DNA of 64,000 bases from Ostreococcus lucimarinus CCE9901 (taxonomy: Eukaryota > Chlorophyta > Mamiellophyceae > Mamiellales > Bathycoccaceae), in NCBI RefSeq assembly GCF_000092065.1, contig NC_009361.1, positions 719,247-783,246 on the forward strand, in the 5' to 3' direction. The translations under genes and the position numbers were made by a program. Shown here piece after piece: positions 1-11,339 of the stretch (its first letter is position 1; every line of letters begins with the position of its first letter). Below the pieces are notes generated by a model that worked only from the letters and a program-made list of their open reading frames with translations, searched no databases and was not told the origin of the DNA.

Positions 1-31
1 CGGGACGAACGACGCGGGCGTGTTTAATCGA

Positions 32-1426
32 ATGGCGGGCGCGGCGGCGTCCGCCGCGGGCGGGTTTCGGGCGTTTAGTTCGCTCAGGGTTGGATCTAGG
101 GAAGGGTCGAGGCACGGGCAAAACGGTCTACCGAGCATGGAGGTGTTGTACGATAAGAATAAGCCGTTGTTTTTGTTCAGAGACGTACCCGTGAACGAAC
201 GAGCGGCGTTGTTTGGGAAAAAGTTACAGCTGTGTTCGTATTGTTTCGATTTCACCGATCCCGCGATCGACGCGAGGGAGAAGGAAATCAAGCGTCAGAC
301 GTTGATCGAGATCGTGGACTACGTCAATCAAGGCACGGGGCGGTTCACGGAGCAAGTGCTGGAACACATCAACTTCATGCTGGCGCAGAATTTGTTCCGC
401 ACGTTGCCGCCGACGAGCTCGGAGCAGACGGGACTGGTGAACGCGGCGATGTTCGACCCAGAAGAAGAAGAGCCGAGCCTCGAGCCGTCTTGGCCGCACT
501 TGCAAATCGTGTACGAATTCTTGTTGCGTTACGTCGTTTCCAACGACATTGACATTAAAAACGGGAAGACGTACATCGATCAATCCTTCGTGCTCAGGCT
601 TTTAGAGTTGTTTGACAGCGAAGACCCGCGGGAGCGCGATTACTTGAAGACGATTTTGCACAGAATTTACGGGAAATTCATGATCCATCGGCCGTTCATC
701 CGTCAGGCGATCAATAATATCTTCTTCCGCTTCATTTATGAGACGGAGAAACACAACGGAATCGCGGAGTTGCTCGAAATTTTGGGATCAATCATCAACG
801 GGTTCGCGCTGCCGCTCAAGGACGAACACAAAACGTTCTTAAAGCGCGCTTTGTTGCCGTTACACAAGCCGAAGTGCGTCGGAATGTATCACTCGCAACT
901 CGTTTACTGCGTGACCCAATTCGTCGAAAAGGATCCGCGCATGGCCGACGTCGTCATTCGCGGTTTGCTCAAGTACTGGCCCGTTACGAATTCCCAGAAA
1001 GAAGTGCTCATCTTGGGAGAGTTGGAAGAGGTGTTAGAGCTCACGCAAAGCGCGCAGTTTGCCAACGTCATGGTGCCGCTGTTCAAACAAATATCCTTCT
1101 GCATCAACTCCACGCACTTCCAAGTCGCCGAAAGAGCGCTGTTTTTGTGGAACAACGACTACATTGTCAACCTGGTGGCGCAACATCGCCACGCGTTGCT
1201 TCCCGTCTGCTTCGGTGCGCTCGAAAAGAACGCCGTCGGACATTGGAACCCAGTCGTGGGCGGATTAACCATAAACGTCCGCAAGATGCTTCAAGAGATG
1301 GACCCCGAGCTCTTCGCGCAGTGTCGCGAGCGTTGGTTGGCGGATCAAGAGCGTCTCGCTGAGGACGAAAAAGCTCGCCAAGCGCGCTGGTCTCGCGTCG
1401 AAAGACTCGCCGGCGCTTCTGCATGA
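32..1426 (+). CDS. Protein phosphatase 2A regulatory subunit B' (B56 family)
   Basis: B56 subunits are HEAT-like repeat proteins that select substrates for the PP2A catalytic/scaffold dimer. The protein shows the family-typical opening [20 protein letters not shown], then the long alpha-helical core with [20 protein letters not shown] and [19 protein letters not shown], which are hallmark B56 segments. It is 464 aa from the first ATG, close to the usual 450-600. The frame stays open back to base 2, so the N-terminus may continue outside the window and the start is provisional. The C-terminus ends shortly after the core in a charged helix. The family call is secure; the isoform is not decidable. 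Confidence 0.93.
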   Translation: MAGAAASAAGGFRAFSSLRVGSREGSRHGQNGLPSMEVLYDKNKPLFLFRDVPVNERAALFGKKLQLCSYCFDFTDPAIDAREKEIKRQTLIEIVDYVNQGTGRFTEQVLEHINFMLAQNLFRTLPPTSSEQTGLVNAAMFDPEEEEPSLEPSWPHLQIVYEFLLRYVVSNDIDIKNGKTYIDQSFVLRLLELFDSEDPRERDYLKTILHRIYGKFMIHRPFIRQAINNIFFRFIYETEKHNGIAELLEILGSIINGFALPLKDEHKTFLKRALLPLHKPKCVGMYHSQLVYCVTQFVEKDPRMADVVIRGLLKYWPVTNSQKEVLILGELEEVLELTQSAQFANVMVPLFKQISFCINSTHFQVAERALFLWNNDYIVNLVAQHRHALLPVCFGALEKNAVGHWNPVVGGLTINVRKMLQEMDPELFAQCRERWLADQERLAEDEKARQARWSRVERLAGASA

Positions 1427-1607
1427 AGTTGACATAGTGCATTTAGACTTAGACGCTCGCTCGCTTTCGTTTGTAATCGAGCGCGAGCGACCCGACGCCC
1501 GGAAAGCGCGCCCAAGGCTCCCCCCGCGTTGTCCTCACTCCCGCGCGTGCGCCTCCATCCTCGCGCCGAGCCCGTTCGTGAAGGACGCACGTGTAATTTC
1601 GAACGTT

Positions 1608-2642
1608 ATGCGCGCTTCGAGCGCGTCACCGCGCGCGCACCGCGCGTTTCCCTCGCACACCGCGCGAAAGACGTCGCGCGAAAAAGCGTCGTCTCGGTCT
1701 CGCGCGGTGGCGGCGGCGTCGACTTCGGACGCACCGGGGCCGTTCGGGGACGACCGAAACCTGCTCGTCGTCGGACCCGGTGTTTTGGGCTCGCGCATCG
1801 CGCGCGTGTGGCTGTCGAACTTCCCCGGGGCGGTGGTGGTCGGACAGACGAACACCGACGCCGCGCACGACGGCTTGCGAAGCGTCGGCGTGACGCCGCG
1901 AACGAAGGATTTCGGTGCGGACGATCCCACGGCGACGCGGCGGTTTCCCTACGTCGTTTTCAGCGCGCCACCGAGTGGCAGTGAGGATTACCCGGGCGAA
2001 GTCGCGGCGGCGTTGAAGTATTGGGACGGCTCGGGCGCGTTCGCGTTTACGAGCTCGAGCGCCGTGTACAAGAATGAAGCCGGCGAGGCGTGCGACGAGG
2101 AGAGTGAAGTTTATGAAATAGGCACCAATCCTCGTGTCGATCGGTTGCTGAAGGCGGAAAAAGTCGTGTTAGACGCTGGTGGTGTGGTGTGTCGATTAGC
2201 CGGGCTCTATCACTCCGAGCGAGGCGCGCACAAGTACTTCATCAAGACGTCCTCGCTCGATTCTCGCGCCGACGCCTTGGTGAATTTAATTCACTACGAA
2301 GACGCCGCCGATCTGTGCTTCGCCGCGATGACGAAAGGAGCAAAGTCTCACATTTATCTCGGCACCGACGGCGTCCCGATCACCCGCGAGGCGATCGCGC
2401 GCGTCTCCGTGGAGTCTGGCGTCTACGGCGCCGACGCCGCCGCGCCCGCCTTCACCAAAACCGACGGCCCGCTCGGTCGCGCCATGTCCAACTCCCGCAC
2501 CAAGACCGAGCTCGATTGGTCGCCTCGGTACGAATCTTTCGAATCTTTCGCGTTGCGTCAGGGCGCGCGCGACTCGTACGCGCCCTGGAACGCGCCGACG
2601 CGTTCGCGCGGGTGGACCCCCGCGGGCGCGCGTCACGTGTGA
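1608..2642 (+). CDS. Plastid-targeted NAD(P)-binding Rossmann (atypical SDR/epimerase-like) protein
   Basis: 344 aa from the first in-frame ATG; codons upstream are open but contain no ATG. The Arg/Ser/Ala-rich, acid-poor first ~40 residues look like a chloroplast transit peptide. The Rossmann signature NLLVVGPGVLGSRIARVW follows, then VVFSAPPSGSEDYP and TSSSAVY. The last of these resembles the Ser plus Tyr active-site region of extended SDRs, but a clean YxxxK is not evident. It resembles plant and cyanobacterial YeeZ/SDR-like proteins of unknown substrate. The 3' end carries a Trp/Arg-rich tail. Membership of the fold is clear; the reaction is unknown. Confidence 0.75.
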   Translation: MRASSASPRAHRAFPSHTARKTSREKASSRSRAVAAASTSDAPGPFGDDRNLLVVGPGVLGSRIARVWLSNFPGAVVVGQTNTDAAHDGLRSVGVTPRTKDFGADDPTATRRFPYVVFSAPPSGSEDYPGEVAAALKYWDGSGAFAFTSSSAVYKNEAGEACDEESEVYEIGTNPRVDRLLKAEKVVLDAGGVVCRLAGLYHSERGAHKYFIKTSSLDSRADALVNLIHYEDAADLCFAAMTKGAKSHIYLGTDGVPITREAIARVSVESGVYGADAAAPAFTKTDGPLGRAMSNSRTKTELDWSPRYESFESFALRQGARDSYAPWNAPTRSRGWTPAGARHV

Positions 2643-2880
2643 CGCCACCTAGCCATATTATAGCCACCATTTATTCGATTAGACGACGGCTTCACACTAT
2701 TTCACCTCCCGAACTGTATGCGCACACGAATAAAAGCCGATCACGCACAGCCCCACGCGCGGCGTCGATCGCGCGCGCGCGCGTCATCGATTCCCGTCAC
2801 TTCACCGCACGCGCGACGCCTCACACGCGTTCGTCGCCTCACCGCCCGTCGACGTCAAAAGAACCCAAAAAATTCTCGCA

Positions 2881-5228
2881 ATGTCGTCCGCCGCCGCCCT
2901 GAGCCCGGCCGCGCTCGCGCTCCGCGCCAAGCTCACCGCCAAGGTCCAAAACCGTCGCTCGCGCATGAGCGCCAAGGTCGTCACGCGCGCCGCCGTCGCC
3001 GCGCCGCCGGGCGTCTCCGCGGACACGGTGAACGACGCGATCAACACCGTGCGATTTTTGGCGATCGACGCGATCAACAAGTCCAACTCCGGTCACCCCG
3101 GCTTGCCGATGGGCTGCGCGCCGATGGGCTACGTGATTTTCCGCGAAGCGATGACGCACAACCCGAAGAACACGAAGTGGTTCAACCGCGATCGATTCGT
3201 GCTGTCCGCGGGACACGGGTGCATGCTGCAGTACTCTTTGATGCATTTGACCGGTTACCCGAGCGTTTCGGTGCGTTCGTCGCGACGCGCGCGCGCGGGC
3301 GACGCGATTCTCGAACGCGCGCGCCGATCGTGTGGATAAAGCCTCAAGTTGGGGTTTTGGATAAGAGCCCGCGCGGACGCGCGAAGGATGGACGCGAACG
3401 CGCGAGAGCGTCGCTCTGGCGGACGCGCGAGCGATGATGGAGATAAAACTCGATGACTGACGATGAATGCGCGATGCACGCTCGACGCGCGTAGATTGAA
3501 GACATCAAGCAGTTCCGTCAGTGGGACTCCAAGACCCCGGGTCACCCGGAGAACTTCATCACCGACGGCATCGAAGTCACCACGGGCCCGCTCGGTATGG
3601 GTATTTGCAACGCCGTCGGTCTCGCGATGGTCGAGAAGCACCTCGCCGGTCGATTCAACAAGCCGGATTGCGAAATCGTCGATCACTACACGTACTGCGT
3701 CATGGGCGACGGCTGCAACATGGAGGGCATGTCCGGCGAAGGCGCGTCCCTCGCCGGTCACTGGGGCCTCGGCAAGTTGATTGTCTTCTATGACGACAAC
3801 CACATCTCCATCGATGGTCACACCGACATCTCCTTCACGGAAGACGTCGTCGCGCGCTTCAACGCGTACGGCTGGCACACGCAACACGTCGAGAACGGTA
3901 ACACCGACGTCGACTCGATTCGCGCCGCCGTCAACGCCGCCAAGGCTGACCCGCGCCCGTCGCTCATCAAGGTGACCACCTTGATTGGCTACGGTTCCCC
4001 GAACAAGTCCAACACCCACGACGTGCACGGCGCGCCGCTCGGTAAGGATGAAACCGCCGCGACTCGCGAAAACTTGAAGTGGAAGTACGGCGAATTCGAA
4101 GTTCCGGAAGCCGTCAAGGCGTACATGGATTGCTCCGAAAAGGGCACCGCCGCCGAAGCCGAATGGAACGCCAAGTGGGCCACCTACAAGAGCAAGTACG
4201 CCGAAGATGCGGCCGAGCTCGAGTCCATCATGTCCGGCAAGTTGCCGTCTGGCTGGGAAAAGTCTCTCCCGACGTTCACGCCGGAGGACAAGGGTGTCGC
4301 CACGCGCATCCACTCCCAAACCATGCTCAACGCCCTCGGTGGCGCGATCCCGGGTTTCATGGGTGGTTCCGCCGATCTTGCGCCGTCCAACATGACGTTG
4401 ATGAAGCAATTCGGTGACTTCCAAAAGGACACCCCGGCCGAGCGCAATGTTCGCTTCGGCGTCCGCGAGCACGGTATGGGTGCCATCGCCAACGGCATGA
4501 AGCTCCACTCCCCGGGTATCATTCCGTACTGCGCGACCTTCTTCATCTTCACCGACTACATGCGTTGCGCCATGCGCATCGCCGCGCTCTCCCAAGCCGG
4601 TACCATCTTCGTCATGACGCACGATTCCATCGGCGTCGGCGAGGACGGCCCGACTCACCAGCCGATTGAGCACGTCGCGTCCTTCCGCGCCATGCCGGGT
4701 ATGGACATGGCTCGCCCGGCCGACGGCAACGAGACCGCCGCCATGTACAAGATGGCTGTCGAAAACTCGATGAACGGTGCCCCGACTACGTTGGCGCTCT
4801 CCCGCCAAGTCGTGCCGAACCTTGCGGGTACCTCCATGGAAGGCGCCGCCAAGGGTGCGTACGTCGTCCAAGGCGCCGCCGCTGGCGAAGCGTGCGACGT
4901 GATCCTCATCGGTACCGGTACCGAACTCGAACTCGCGTGCCAAGCTGGTGCCGAGCTCGAATCTAAGGGTAAGAAGGTTCGCGTTGTCTCCATGCCGTGC
5001 TGGGAAGCCTTCGAGCGCCAACCGGCCGCCTACCAAGAGTCCGTCTTGCCGGCTGCCATGCGCGCGAAGACCGTCTCCATCGAGGCGGGCACCACGTTCG
5101 GCTGGGCTAAGTACGCCGGCGCTTCCATCGGACATGACGATTTCGGCGCTTCGGCACCGGCCCCGATTCTGTACAAGCAGTTCGGAATCACTGCCGATGC
5201 CATGGCCGCGAAGGCGATGTCGTTGTAA
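2881..5228 (+). CDS. Transketolase, plastid (two exons)
   Basis: A TPP enzyme that moves two-carbon units in the Calvin-Benson and pentose phosphate pathways. Exon 1 is 2881-3270 (130 codons, with an Ala/Arg-rich transit peptide) and exon 2 is 3495-5228. Joining them in phase 0 restores the family run [19 protein letters not shown] and gives 707 aa, normal for plastid transketolase. Visible motifs are SGHPGLPMG, the TPP/Mg motif [24 protein letters not shown]-type TPGHPENF, and the pyrimidine-domain [17 protein letters not shown]. Codon use is strongly biased to C/G third positions (AAG, GGT, TCC), as expected for a highly expressed gene. Its antisense strand carries a long spurious open frame. 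Confidence 0.96.
3271..3494 (+). other. Intron of transketolase gene
   Basis: A 224-nt phase-0 intron with donor TCG|GTGCGTTC and acceptor GCGTAG|ATT. ACTGACGA lies at 3456-3463, with its branch-type A at 3460, 34 nt before the intron end. The frame through the intron breaks the protein, and removing it restores the conserved transketolase sequence exactly. Confidence 0.92.
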
Positions 5229-5479
5229 GCGTAGGGACCGGATGTCGAAGCGTTGCGCTCGGGAAAATTCCCCGCAACGAGTCCCCGCAACGGACAGCCG
5301 CTCGTGCCACTTTAGTCGCGCACTTTTGATTGAAGTACTAATATAAATTCCTTCTCCTTTCCCGTCGTCGCCGTCCGTTCTCCTTTGCCGTCGTCGCCGT
5401 CCCGAGCTCCCGAGCTCCCGTCGCGCCGACGCCATCCCGAGCGTCGCGCCTCGCCGTCGCGACCGCACTCCGCGCCTCG

Positions 5480-6448
5480 ATGGGATGCGCGAGCTCGCGC
5501 GTCGACGTCGATCCCGCGTCGCATCGCGCGCTCGACCGGAGTTCGCCGCCGTCGACAAGCGCCGCGGTCGCGACGTCGCGGTCGAGACGCTCGCTCGACA
5601 TCTTTCACGACGCCCTGACGTCGTTTCGAGAACACTTTTCGAGCGCCTCGAAGACGCACTGGGACGCCGCGCCGTGCGAGTGGCTGCGCGTGCGCGCCGC
5701 GTCGTACTTCGTGGACGCTAAAAAGGCACCACCGCGCGAGAGACCGCTGCTGACGCTGCGACACGTCGATCTGTTCGATGGCTCGAGCCTGGCGAGCGAC
5801 GGCGACGACGCGCGCGTCGATTTTTGTCGAACGCGACCGGAGAGTTGGTTCAGGCGCGAGTTCGAGCGCGACGGAGGAGCGACGACGGCGTGGACGTTCG
5901 CGATGCACTTCGTAAATCCGGATGGGGCGAATTTGGTGTGCTATTTTCAGCCCGAGGGCGACGGCGCGGAGAGCGTTCGCGACGCGCGGCGGTTGTGCGA
6001 TTGGGTCGACGCGAATTCGTCGCCGTCGTTCGCCAAGACGTTGAGACGGTTCGTGGAGACCGATGATGACGCATATCGCGCGGCGAGAGTGAAGCTGTGC
6101 GCGAAACTTCATCCGCAGTCGCCGTTGATGTTGCGCAAGTGCGTGCCGACGAAACCGGTGCTCGTGGGAAAACGCGCGTCGACGCGCTTTTTTCGCGGCG
6201 CCGGCGATACCGAGGGGTACGAGGACCGTTATTTAGAGTGTTGCATCGAGTGCGGGACGAGCGCGTCTGCGAAATATCTGTACAACATGTTCTCCGGGCT
6301 CAGCGCGCGGAGCGACGAGGATTTGGCGATATGGATCGAGGGCGCGCGCGAAGACGAGTTGCCTGAGCGCGTGCTCGGCGCCGTGCGTCTGCGAAGGATT
6401 TCGCCGAAGTGCTTGACGAAGTTGACAAAACTACCTTTAGTTAGATGA
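5480..6448 (+). CDS. EDR2-like (DUF1336) protein with N-myristoylation signal
   Basis: 322 aa. The C-terminal half matches the EDR2_C/DUF1336 pattern: [14 protein letters not shown], then [18 protein letters not shown], a long helix, and [17 protein letters not shown]. Plant EDR2 proteins are lipid-binding regulators with PH and START domains in front. Here neither precedes DUF1336, so this is a short, single-domain version. The protein starts MGCASS, a classic N-myristoylation plus Cys-acylation motif, suggesting attachment to a membrane by lipid rather than by a PH domain. Convergent with cpFtsY, 73 nt away. Confidence 0.8.
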   Translation: MGCASSRVDVDPASHRALDRSSPPSTSAAVATSRSRRSLDIFHDALTSFREHFSSASKTHWDAAPCEWLRVRAASYFVDAKKAPPRERPLLTLRHVDLFDGSSLASDGDDARVDFCRTRPESWFRREFERDGGATTAWTFAMHFVNPDGANLVCYFQPEGDGAESVRDARRLCDWVDANSSPSFAKTLRRFVETDDDAYRAARVKLCAKLHPQSPLMLRKCVPTKPVLVGKRASTRFFRGAGDTEGYEDRYLECCIECGTSASAKYLYNMFSGLSARSDEDLAIWIEGAREDELPERVLGAVRLRRISPKCLTKLTKLPLVR

Positions 6449-6521
6449 TCTCTTTAGCGAATTATTGTATGTGTGTATTAACCGATAGCGGCGTAGTATT
6501 ATCGTCGTCACGAGACAGTCT

Positions 6522-7616
6522 CTACTCCTCCTCGTCCGGGAACAACGCGTCGACGAACCCGACCGCGTCGAACGACTGCAAGTCTTGCATCGACTCGCCG
6601 ACGCCAACGAACTTGACGGGAATCCCCAACTCATCCACCACGCTCACCACCGCGCCTCCTCGCGAGGTGCCGTCGAGCTTGGTCAAAATGATTCCCGTCA
6701 CGCCCACGGCTTCGTTGAAAACGCGCGCCTGGTTGAGCATGTTCAACCCGGTGGTGCCGTCCAAGACGAGTAAAACCTCGTGCGGCGCGCTCGGCAAGCG
6801 CTTGGAGATGGAATTCTTCACCCCGACTAATTCATCCATGAGCTGAGAGTTGTTGTGCAATCGCCCGGACGTGTCCGCGAGCACGACGTCGACGTCGCCC
6901 CGCGCGCACGCCTCGTCCACCGCCTTGTAACACACCGCCCCCGGTTTGGTGTTCGGCGGCGAGTCGCTCATCACCGCTCCCGTGCGTTCAGCCCACGTCG
7001 CGAGCTGTTCGGCCGCCGCCGCGCGAAACGTGTCTCCCGGCACCATCATCACCTTCGCCCCGCTCTCCGCGAATCGATGACTCAATTTTCCCAGCGTCGT
7101 CGTCTTCCCCCCCCCGTTCACGCCCACCACCAACACCACGCTCGGTTCGCCCGCCGTCTCGTTCAATCCAATCTTCATCGCGTCCCCCGCCTTGGTCAAC
7201 ACCTCCACGATCGACGCCTTCAGCGCTCGCCGCACGTCCCCCCCCGTCTTACACTCGCCTCGCTCCACGCGCGCGCGCACGCCGTCCGTCACCCGCGTCG
7301 CCGCCTTGGGCCCGAAATCCGCCCCCAGCAGCGTCTCCTCCAGCTCCTCCAGCGCGTCGTCGAAATCCTCCATGCGCCACAGCGCCAACACGTCGTTCAC
7401 CGCGCTCAATCGCTCCCGCGTCTTCGACGTCCCGTTGAACACGCGCTCGACATCCATCGCCGTCTTCTTTCGCAGCACCGACGCGAGTTTGCCGAGATCG
7501 AATCCCGCGCGCGTCGCGATTCGTCTCGAGCGCGCGTCGCGACGCGCGGTGCGCGACGACGTCGACGTCGACGTCGTCGCGCGCGCGGGCGTCGCGCGCG
7601 TCGCGACGCGCGTCAT
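6522..7616 (-). CDS. FTSY: Chloroplast SRP receptor cpFtsY
   Basis: An SRP-type GTPase that docks cpSRP54/cpSRP43 cargo at the thylakoid for Alb3-dependent insertion of light-harvesting proteins. 364 aa from ATG 7616; the frame extends upstream but without ATG. The transit peptide is about 40 residues, rich in Arg/Thr/Ser. A short N helical domain ([30 protein letters not shown]) precedes the G domain: [14 protein letters not shown] (G1), [24 protein letters not shown] (G3) and [13 protein letters not shown] (G4). The acidic A domain of bacterial FtsY is absent, as in plant cpFtsY. It faces TIC110 across a 282-nt shared promoter region. Confidence 0.95.
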   Translation of the reverse strand: MTRVATRATPARATTSTSTSSRTARRDARSRRIATRAGFDLGKLASVLRKKTAMDVERVFNGTSKTRERLSAVNDVLALWRMEDFDDALEELEETLLGADFGPKAATRVTDGVRARVERGECKTGGDVRRALKASIVEVLTKAGDAMKIGLNETAGEPSVVLVVGVNGGGKTTTLGKLSHRFAESGAKVMMVPGDTFRAAAAEQLATWAERTGAVMSDSPPNTKPGAVCYKAVDEACARGDVDVVLADTSGRLHNNSQLMDELVGVKNSISKRLPSAPHEVLLVLDGTTGLNMLNQARVFNEAVGVTGIILTKLDGTSRGGAVVSVVDELGIPVKFVGVGESMQDLQSFDAVGFVDALFPDEEE

Positions 7617-7898
7617 CGCGTCGCGGTGTGCCGCGCGCGGACGACGATCGGGCGATGGTTGTGGATAAGGTCCGTGTAGAGTCTCAAACAGCAACCGCCC
7701 GCCCGGCGGCGTCGCGACGACGCGCGGCGCGCGCACACGGCGACGCGGGCGCGAACGAGCGCGACGCGAGCGCACGACGCGTCGTTCGAACCGTCCGCGC
7801 AAGTCCGACGACCGCGCGAGAGTCCGACGACCGCGCGACGCGACGCGTTCGTAAAGCGAATCGCACGACATCGTTCGTAAGCGCGAGCTCGACGCGCG

Positions 7899-10800
7899 AT
7901 GATGACGACGGCGACGCGTCGACCGGCGACGACGGCGCGGTGGACGGCGACGCGGGATTTGGTGAAGAAGAATTCTTTGCGTCGAACGCGCGGGCGCGCG
8001 TGCGCGGCGCGCGTGCGGGCGAGCGCGCCGGAACCGCCGACGGTGCGTCGAGACATCGTCGCGCGACGACGCGAAACCCTGTGGATGGCGAGGGTGTGAC
8101 CTAGGAGACGCGCGCGACGGAGGGCGAGGAGCGACGGCGAGGGCGCGGAGACTGACGATGCGAGCGCGATCGGACGATTGATGCGATTAGGATCGAGCGA
8201 GCCCGTTCGGGTTCGAGCGCGAGATGGACGCGGTGGAGAAACAAATCGCGGCGCTGCCGACGGCGGCGCGGTTGGGGGCGTACGGCGCGCTCGTGGCGCT
8301 CGGCGCCGGATTGGGGAACGCGGTGGGCTCCGCGATGCCGGCGAACGTCAGGGGAGGGGCGAAAGCGGCGCTGACGGCGGTCGTCGGTGGTGGCGCCGCG
8401 TATGGGGTGTCGGTGGCGGATAAGAAGCGGTTCACGGCGGCGCCGAAGAGCTTGTGGAACTCGCTGCAGGGACGGGATCCGTTGAGCGTGACGGCTGAGG
8501 AAGTCAACGCGATGGGGGCGAAGTTTGGGATCGCGAACATGGGTCAATCGTGCGCGACGGCGATGACGGAGCTTTACGACGTCTACTTGATGTCTCTCGT
8601 GCCGCAAGGGTTGGATCCGGTGCAAGGTTGGGAAGCCGCGGCTTTGGCGCAGTTTCGCCAAACGCTCGGCATAGACGACGCCTCGGCGGCGCAGGCGCAC
8701 TTGGAGGCTGGTCGTCGCTTGTTCAGAAAGCGCATCGAACTCGGATCGACGGATAAGGAGACGGACTTGGAATCGCGCAAGGAGTTCCAAAAGCTCGTCT
8801 TCATCTCTACGCAAACCTTTGGCGAAGAGCAAGCGCGATTTTTGCTCCCGTGGAAGCGCGTGTTCCGCGTCTCGGACGCCCAAGTCGACTTGGCCAACAG
8901 AGACAACGCGAGCCAGCTGTTGCGCACGAGCTTGTCCAAATCTAACGCCATCGCTAACGTTGACGCCGCGGCGATCGCGTCGGCGGCTGACTACAAGGCG
9001 TCGCTGAATTTGGACGACGACGCCGCCGGTGAAATCGCCCAAGACCTCGCCACGGCGCACGTCGCCGGCATCGTCAACGGCACCATTACGTTGAACAAGG
9101 AACGTGGCTCTGCGCGTGACGTCGGTACGATTTGCAAGAACGTTGAACAAGTTTTGGCTTACAACGTCAAGCTCGAAGGCGCGCAAGGTTCTTTCCCGGG
9201 TGTTGGTCCGGTGACGCTGTTCGGCGGCGAGTTTGACTCGAAGATGACGGAACTCAAGGACGTGTTCAGAACCTACCTCGAGGAAGGCATCAAGGGTTAC
9301 TCCTTCAGTGCCGCGCTCAACGACAACCTCGGCAAGCTCCGTCTCGTGTTTGGCATGGGCAACAAGGAGGCAGACGACATTATTCTCGCCTCCACCACCG
9401 CCTCGTACCGCCTGGCGCTTCGCGACGCCGTCAAGAGCGGCTCGTTGGACAACGCCGAGTCTCCAGCCAAGGTGCTCCAAGGTTTGTGCGAAGGCCTCCG
9501 ATTCCCTCCGGAAGTGGCTGCGGGCATTCACGAAGAGAACTATCGCACCAAGCTCGAGTCCATCATCTCATCGAATAAAAAGCTCGAAGACGCCGACGTC
9601 GAAGCCTTGGCTCGCGTTCGCAAGCTCTTGTGCGTGCCGAAGGGCGTCGTTGAGAAGCTTCACTTTGAAATCTGCGGCGAAATTTACCGCACCGCGGTTC
9701 GCTCGGCGCTTTCCGTGCCGACCGAGTCCTTCACTCCGGCGCTTCGCGACCGATGCAAGGCTGCCAAGGCAAACGTTCGTCTCGACGACGAAACCGCGCT
9801 CAAGATTCTCGGCGCCGAGGCTCGCAAGCAAATGAGTGGTTTCATCCGCACGTCCAAGTCCATTAGAAACAAGACGGACGCGCAGAAGGAGATTCGCAAG
9901 ATGATCTTCTACAACCAAGGCGTCGTGACGCCGCTCGTGCAGGACGTGACCAAGGCAAAGGCTGAGGCGGCGGCGGAGGAGCTCGCCTCGCTCTTGAAGG
10001 AGGCGCAAGAGGCGGCGGCGAAGGAGGAAGCGGAAGAGAAGGCGAAAGCCGCCGCGGAGGCTACCGCGGCGGAGCCTGAAGCCGCCGCTGAGCCCACGGT
10101 GGATGATAGCCTTCGAAGTGCGGCGGAGGGTCAAGGCTTCGCCAGTGACACCCCCAAGAAGGTTGAGGAAGTGAAGGCTGAGGCGGCGACGGAGACCGCG
10201 GAGGAGGAAGAGAAAGAGGAAGAAGTCGTCGTCAAGGAGGAAGAAGTCCCGCACCAGAAGGAAGTCACGCTCGCCGAAGACATGGATGTGGTCACTCGCC
10301 AAGCGATGTACAGAGAATACCTCATGTTCTGCATGACTGGTGATCAAGTGAACGCCCCGATGGGCGTGCGCATCAACATCGAGCGCGACCAAAGCGAATT
10401 CAAGCGCTTGTCCCAGCTCGGCGATATCCTCGGCCTTAACATGATGGAAGTCGGTCAAGTGCACAAGGATCTGGCCGACAAGGCGTTCCGGACGCAAGCT
10501 GAGCAAATGCTCGGCGACGGCCGCGGCCTCACCGCCGATCGCGCCGAGAAGCTCAAGGAAATTCAGACGCAGCTCAACTTGCCCGAGGACGAGGCGCAAA
10601 AGATCATCAAGGGCATCACCTCGCAACGCATGATGTCCAACGTTCAGCAGCAAATTGCTTCTGGTACGCTCGATGCGGCTGAGGTGAGAAAGATGATCGA
10701 AGCTGGCGTCGAAATCGAGCGCATGATTCCGGAAGACAAGCGCATGAACTTGTTCCGCAAAAACGCCGAGCGCCGTTTGGGCGACGGAAGCGGAAGCGCC

Positions 10801-11202
10801 GACATCGAAGCGCTCACGGGTACCTTGGTCGAAGATCTCAAGATTGATGGTGAGAAGGCCAAGACTGAGCTCAAGAACATCGCTGCCGAGAAGAAGCGCT
10901 CTCAAATGATTCAAGGCGTCGCTGTCTTGCGTCAAAAGAAGGCTGCCGACGTCCTCCTGTGCTGCCGCAACTTGGTCGCGTGCCAAGCCGTGGCGCCCGA
11001 GGCCAAGTTGGAGTGGAAGGTGGAATCTGAGGTGTTCGACATGTACTCTGTCTTCGTCCAAGAGTGCTCAGACGTGGAAGAGCGCAAGGTTCTTCAATCT
11101 GCTTTGAGCATTAGCGACGAAAGCGCCCGCAAGCTTGAACAAGTCGTCGCCGACGGCGCGTTCAAGTTTTCCGAAGACTCGTTAGACGAGGCCCTCTTCT
11201 AG
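7899..11202 (+). CDS. TIC110: TIC110, inner-envelope protein import component (two exons)
   Basis: TIC110 is the large inner-envelope and stromal scaffold of the chloroplast protein import machinery. The main frame has a hydrophobic N-terminal region (LGAYGALVALGAGLGNAVGS and a Gly/Ala second segment), then a long helical stromal domain including ARFLLPWKRVFRVSDAQVDL, very close to plant TIC110. An Ala/Glu-rich charged insert lies near 10,000-10,260. The reading from 8224 lacks a transit peptide. I propose exon 1 at 7899-8042 (48 codons: Arg/Thr/Ala-rich, ending near VRASAPEPPT) joined in phase 0 to exon 2 at 8191, giving 1051 aa. A second donor at 8094 is also in phase. The family is certain; exon 1 is inferred. 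Confidence 0.9.
8043..8190 (+). other. Predicted intron of TIC110
   Basis: Donor ACG|GTGCGTCG at 8043 and acceptor GATTAG ending at 8190, phase 0 on both sides. ACTGACGA is at 8151-8158, with its A 35 nt before the acceptor. The alternative donor GTGTGACC at 8094 is also phase 0 but matches the local GTGCG pattern less well. Confidence 0.75.
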
Positions 11203-11339
11203 TTTCTCGATCTAGATTGAGAAACGATCCACCGTAGCAAAGAATTGATTGATTCGAAACTTAAAGCTTTATTGTTGTCATTACGCATGTGGCACGAACA
11301 AAAGTCATCTAGATGCTAACGCTACTCTTCGCTCCGCGC

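Noticed and set aside
3255-5558. Long minus-strand frame of 767 codons opposite transketolase
   Set aside because: A GC-rich, third-position-biased shadow of a strongly expressed gene; no recognisable domain and the sense strand is certain.
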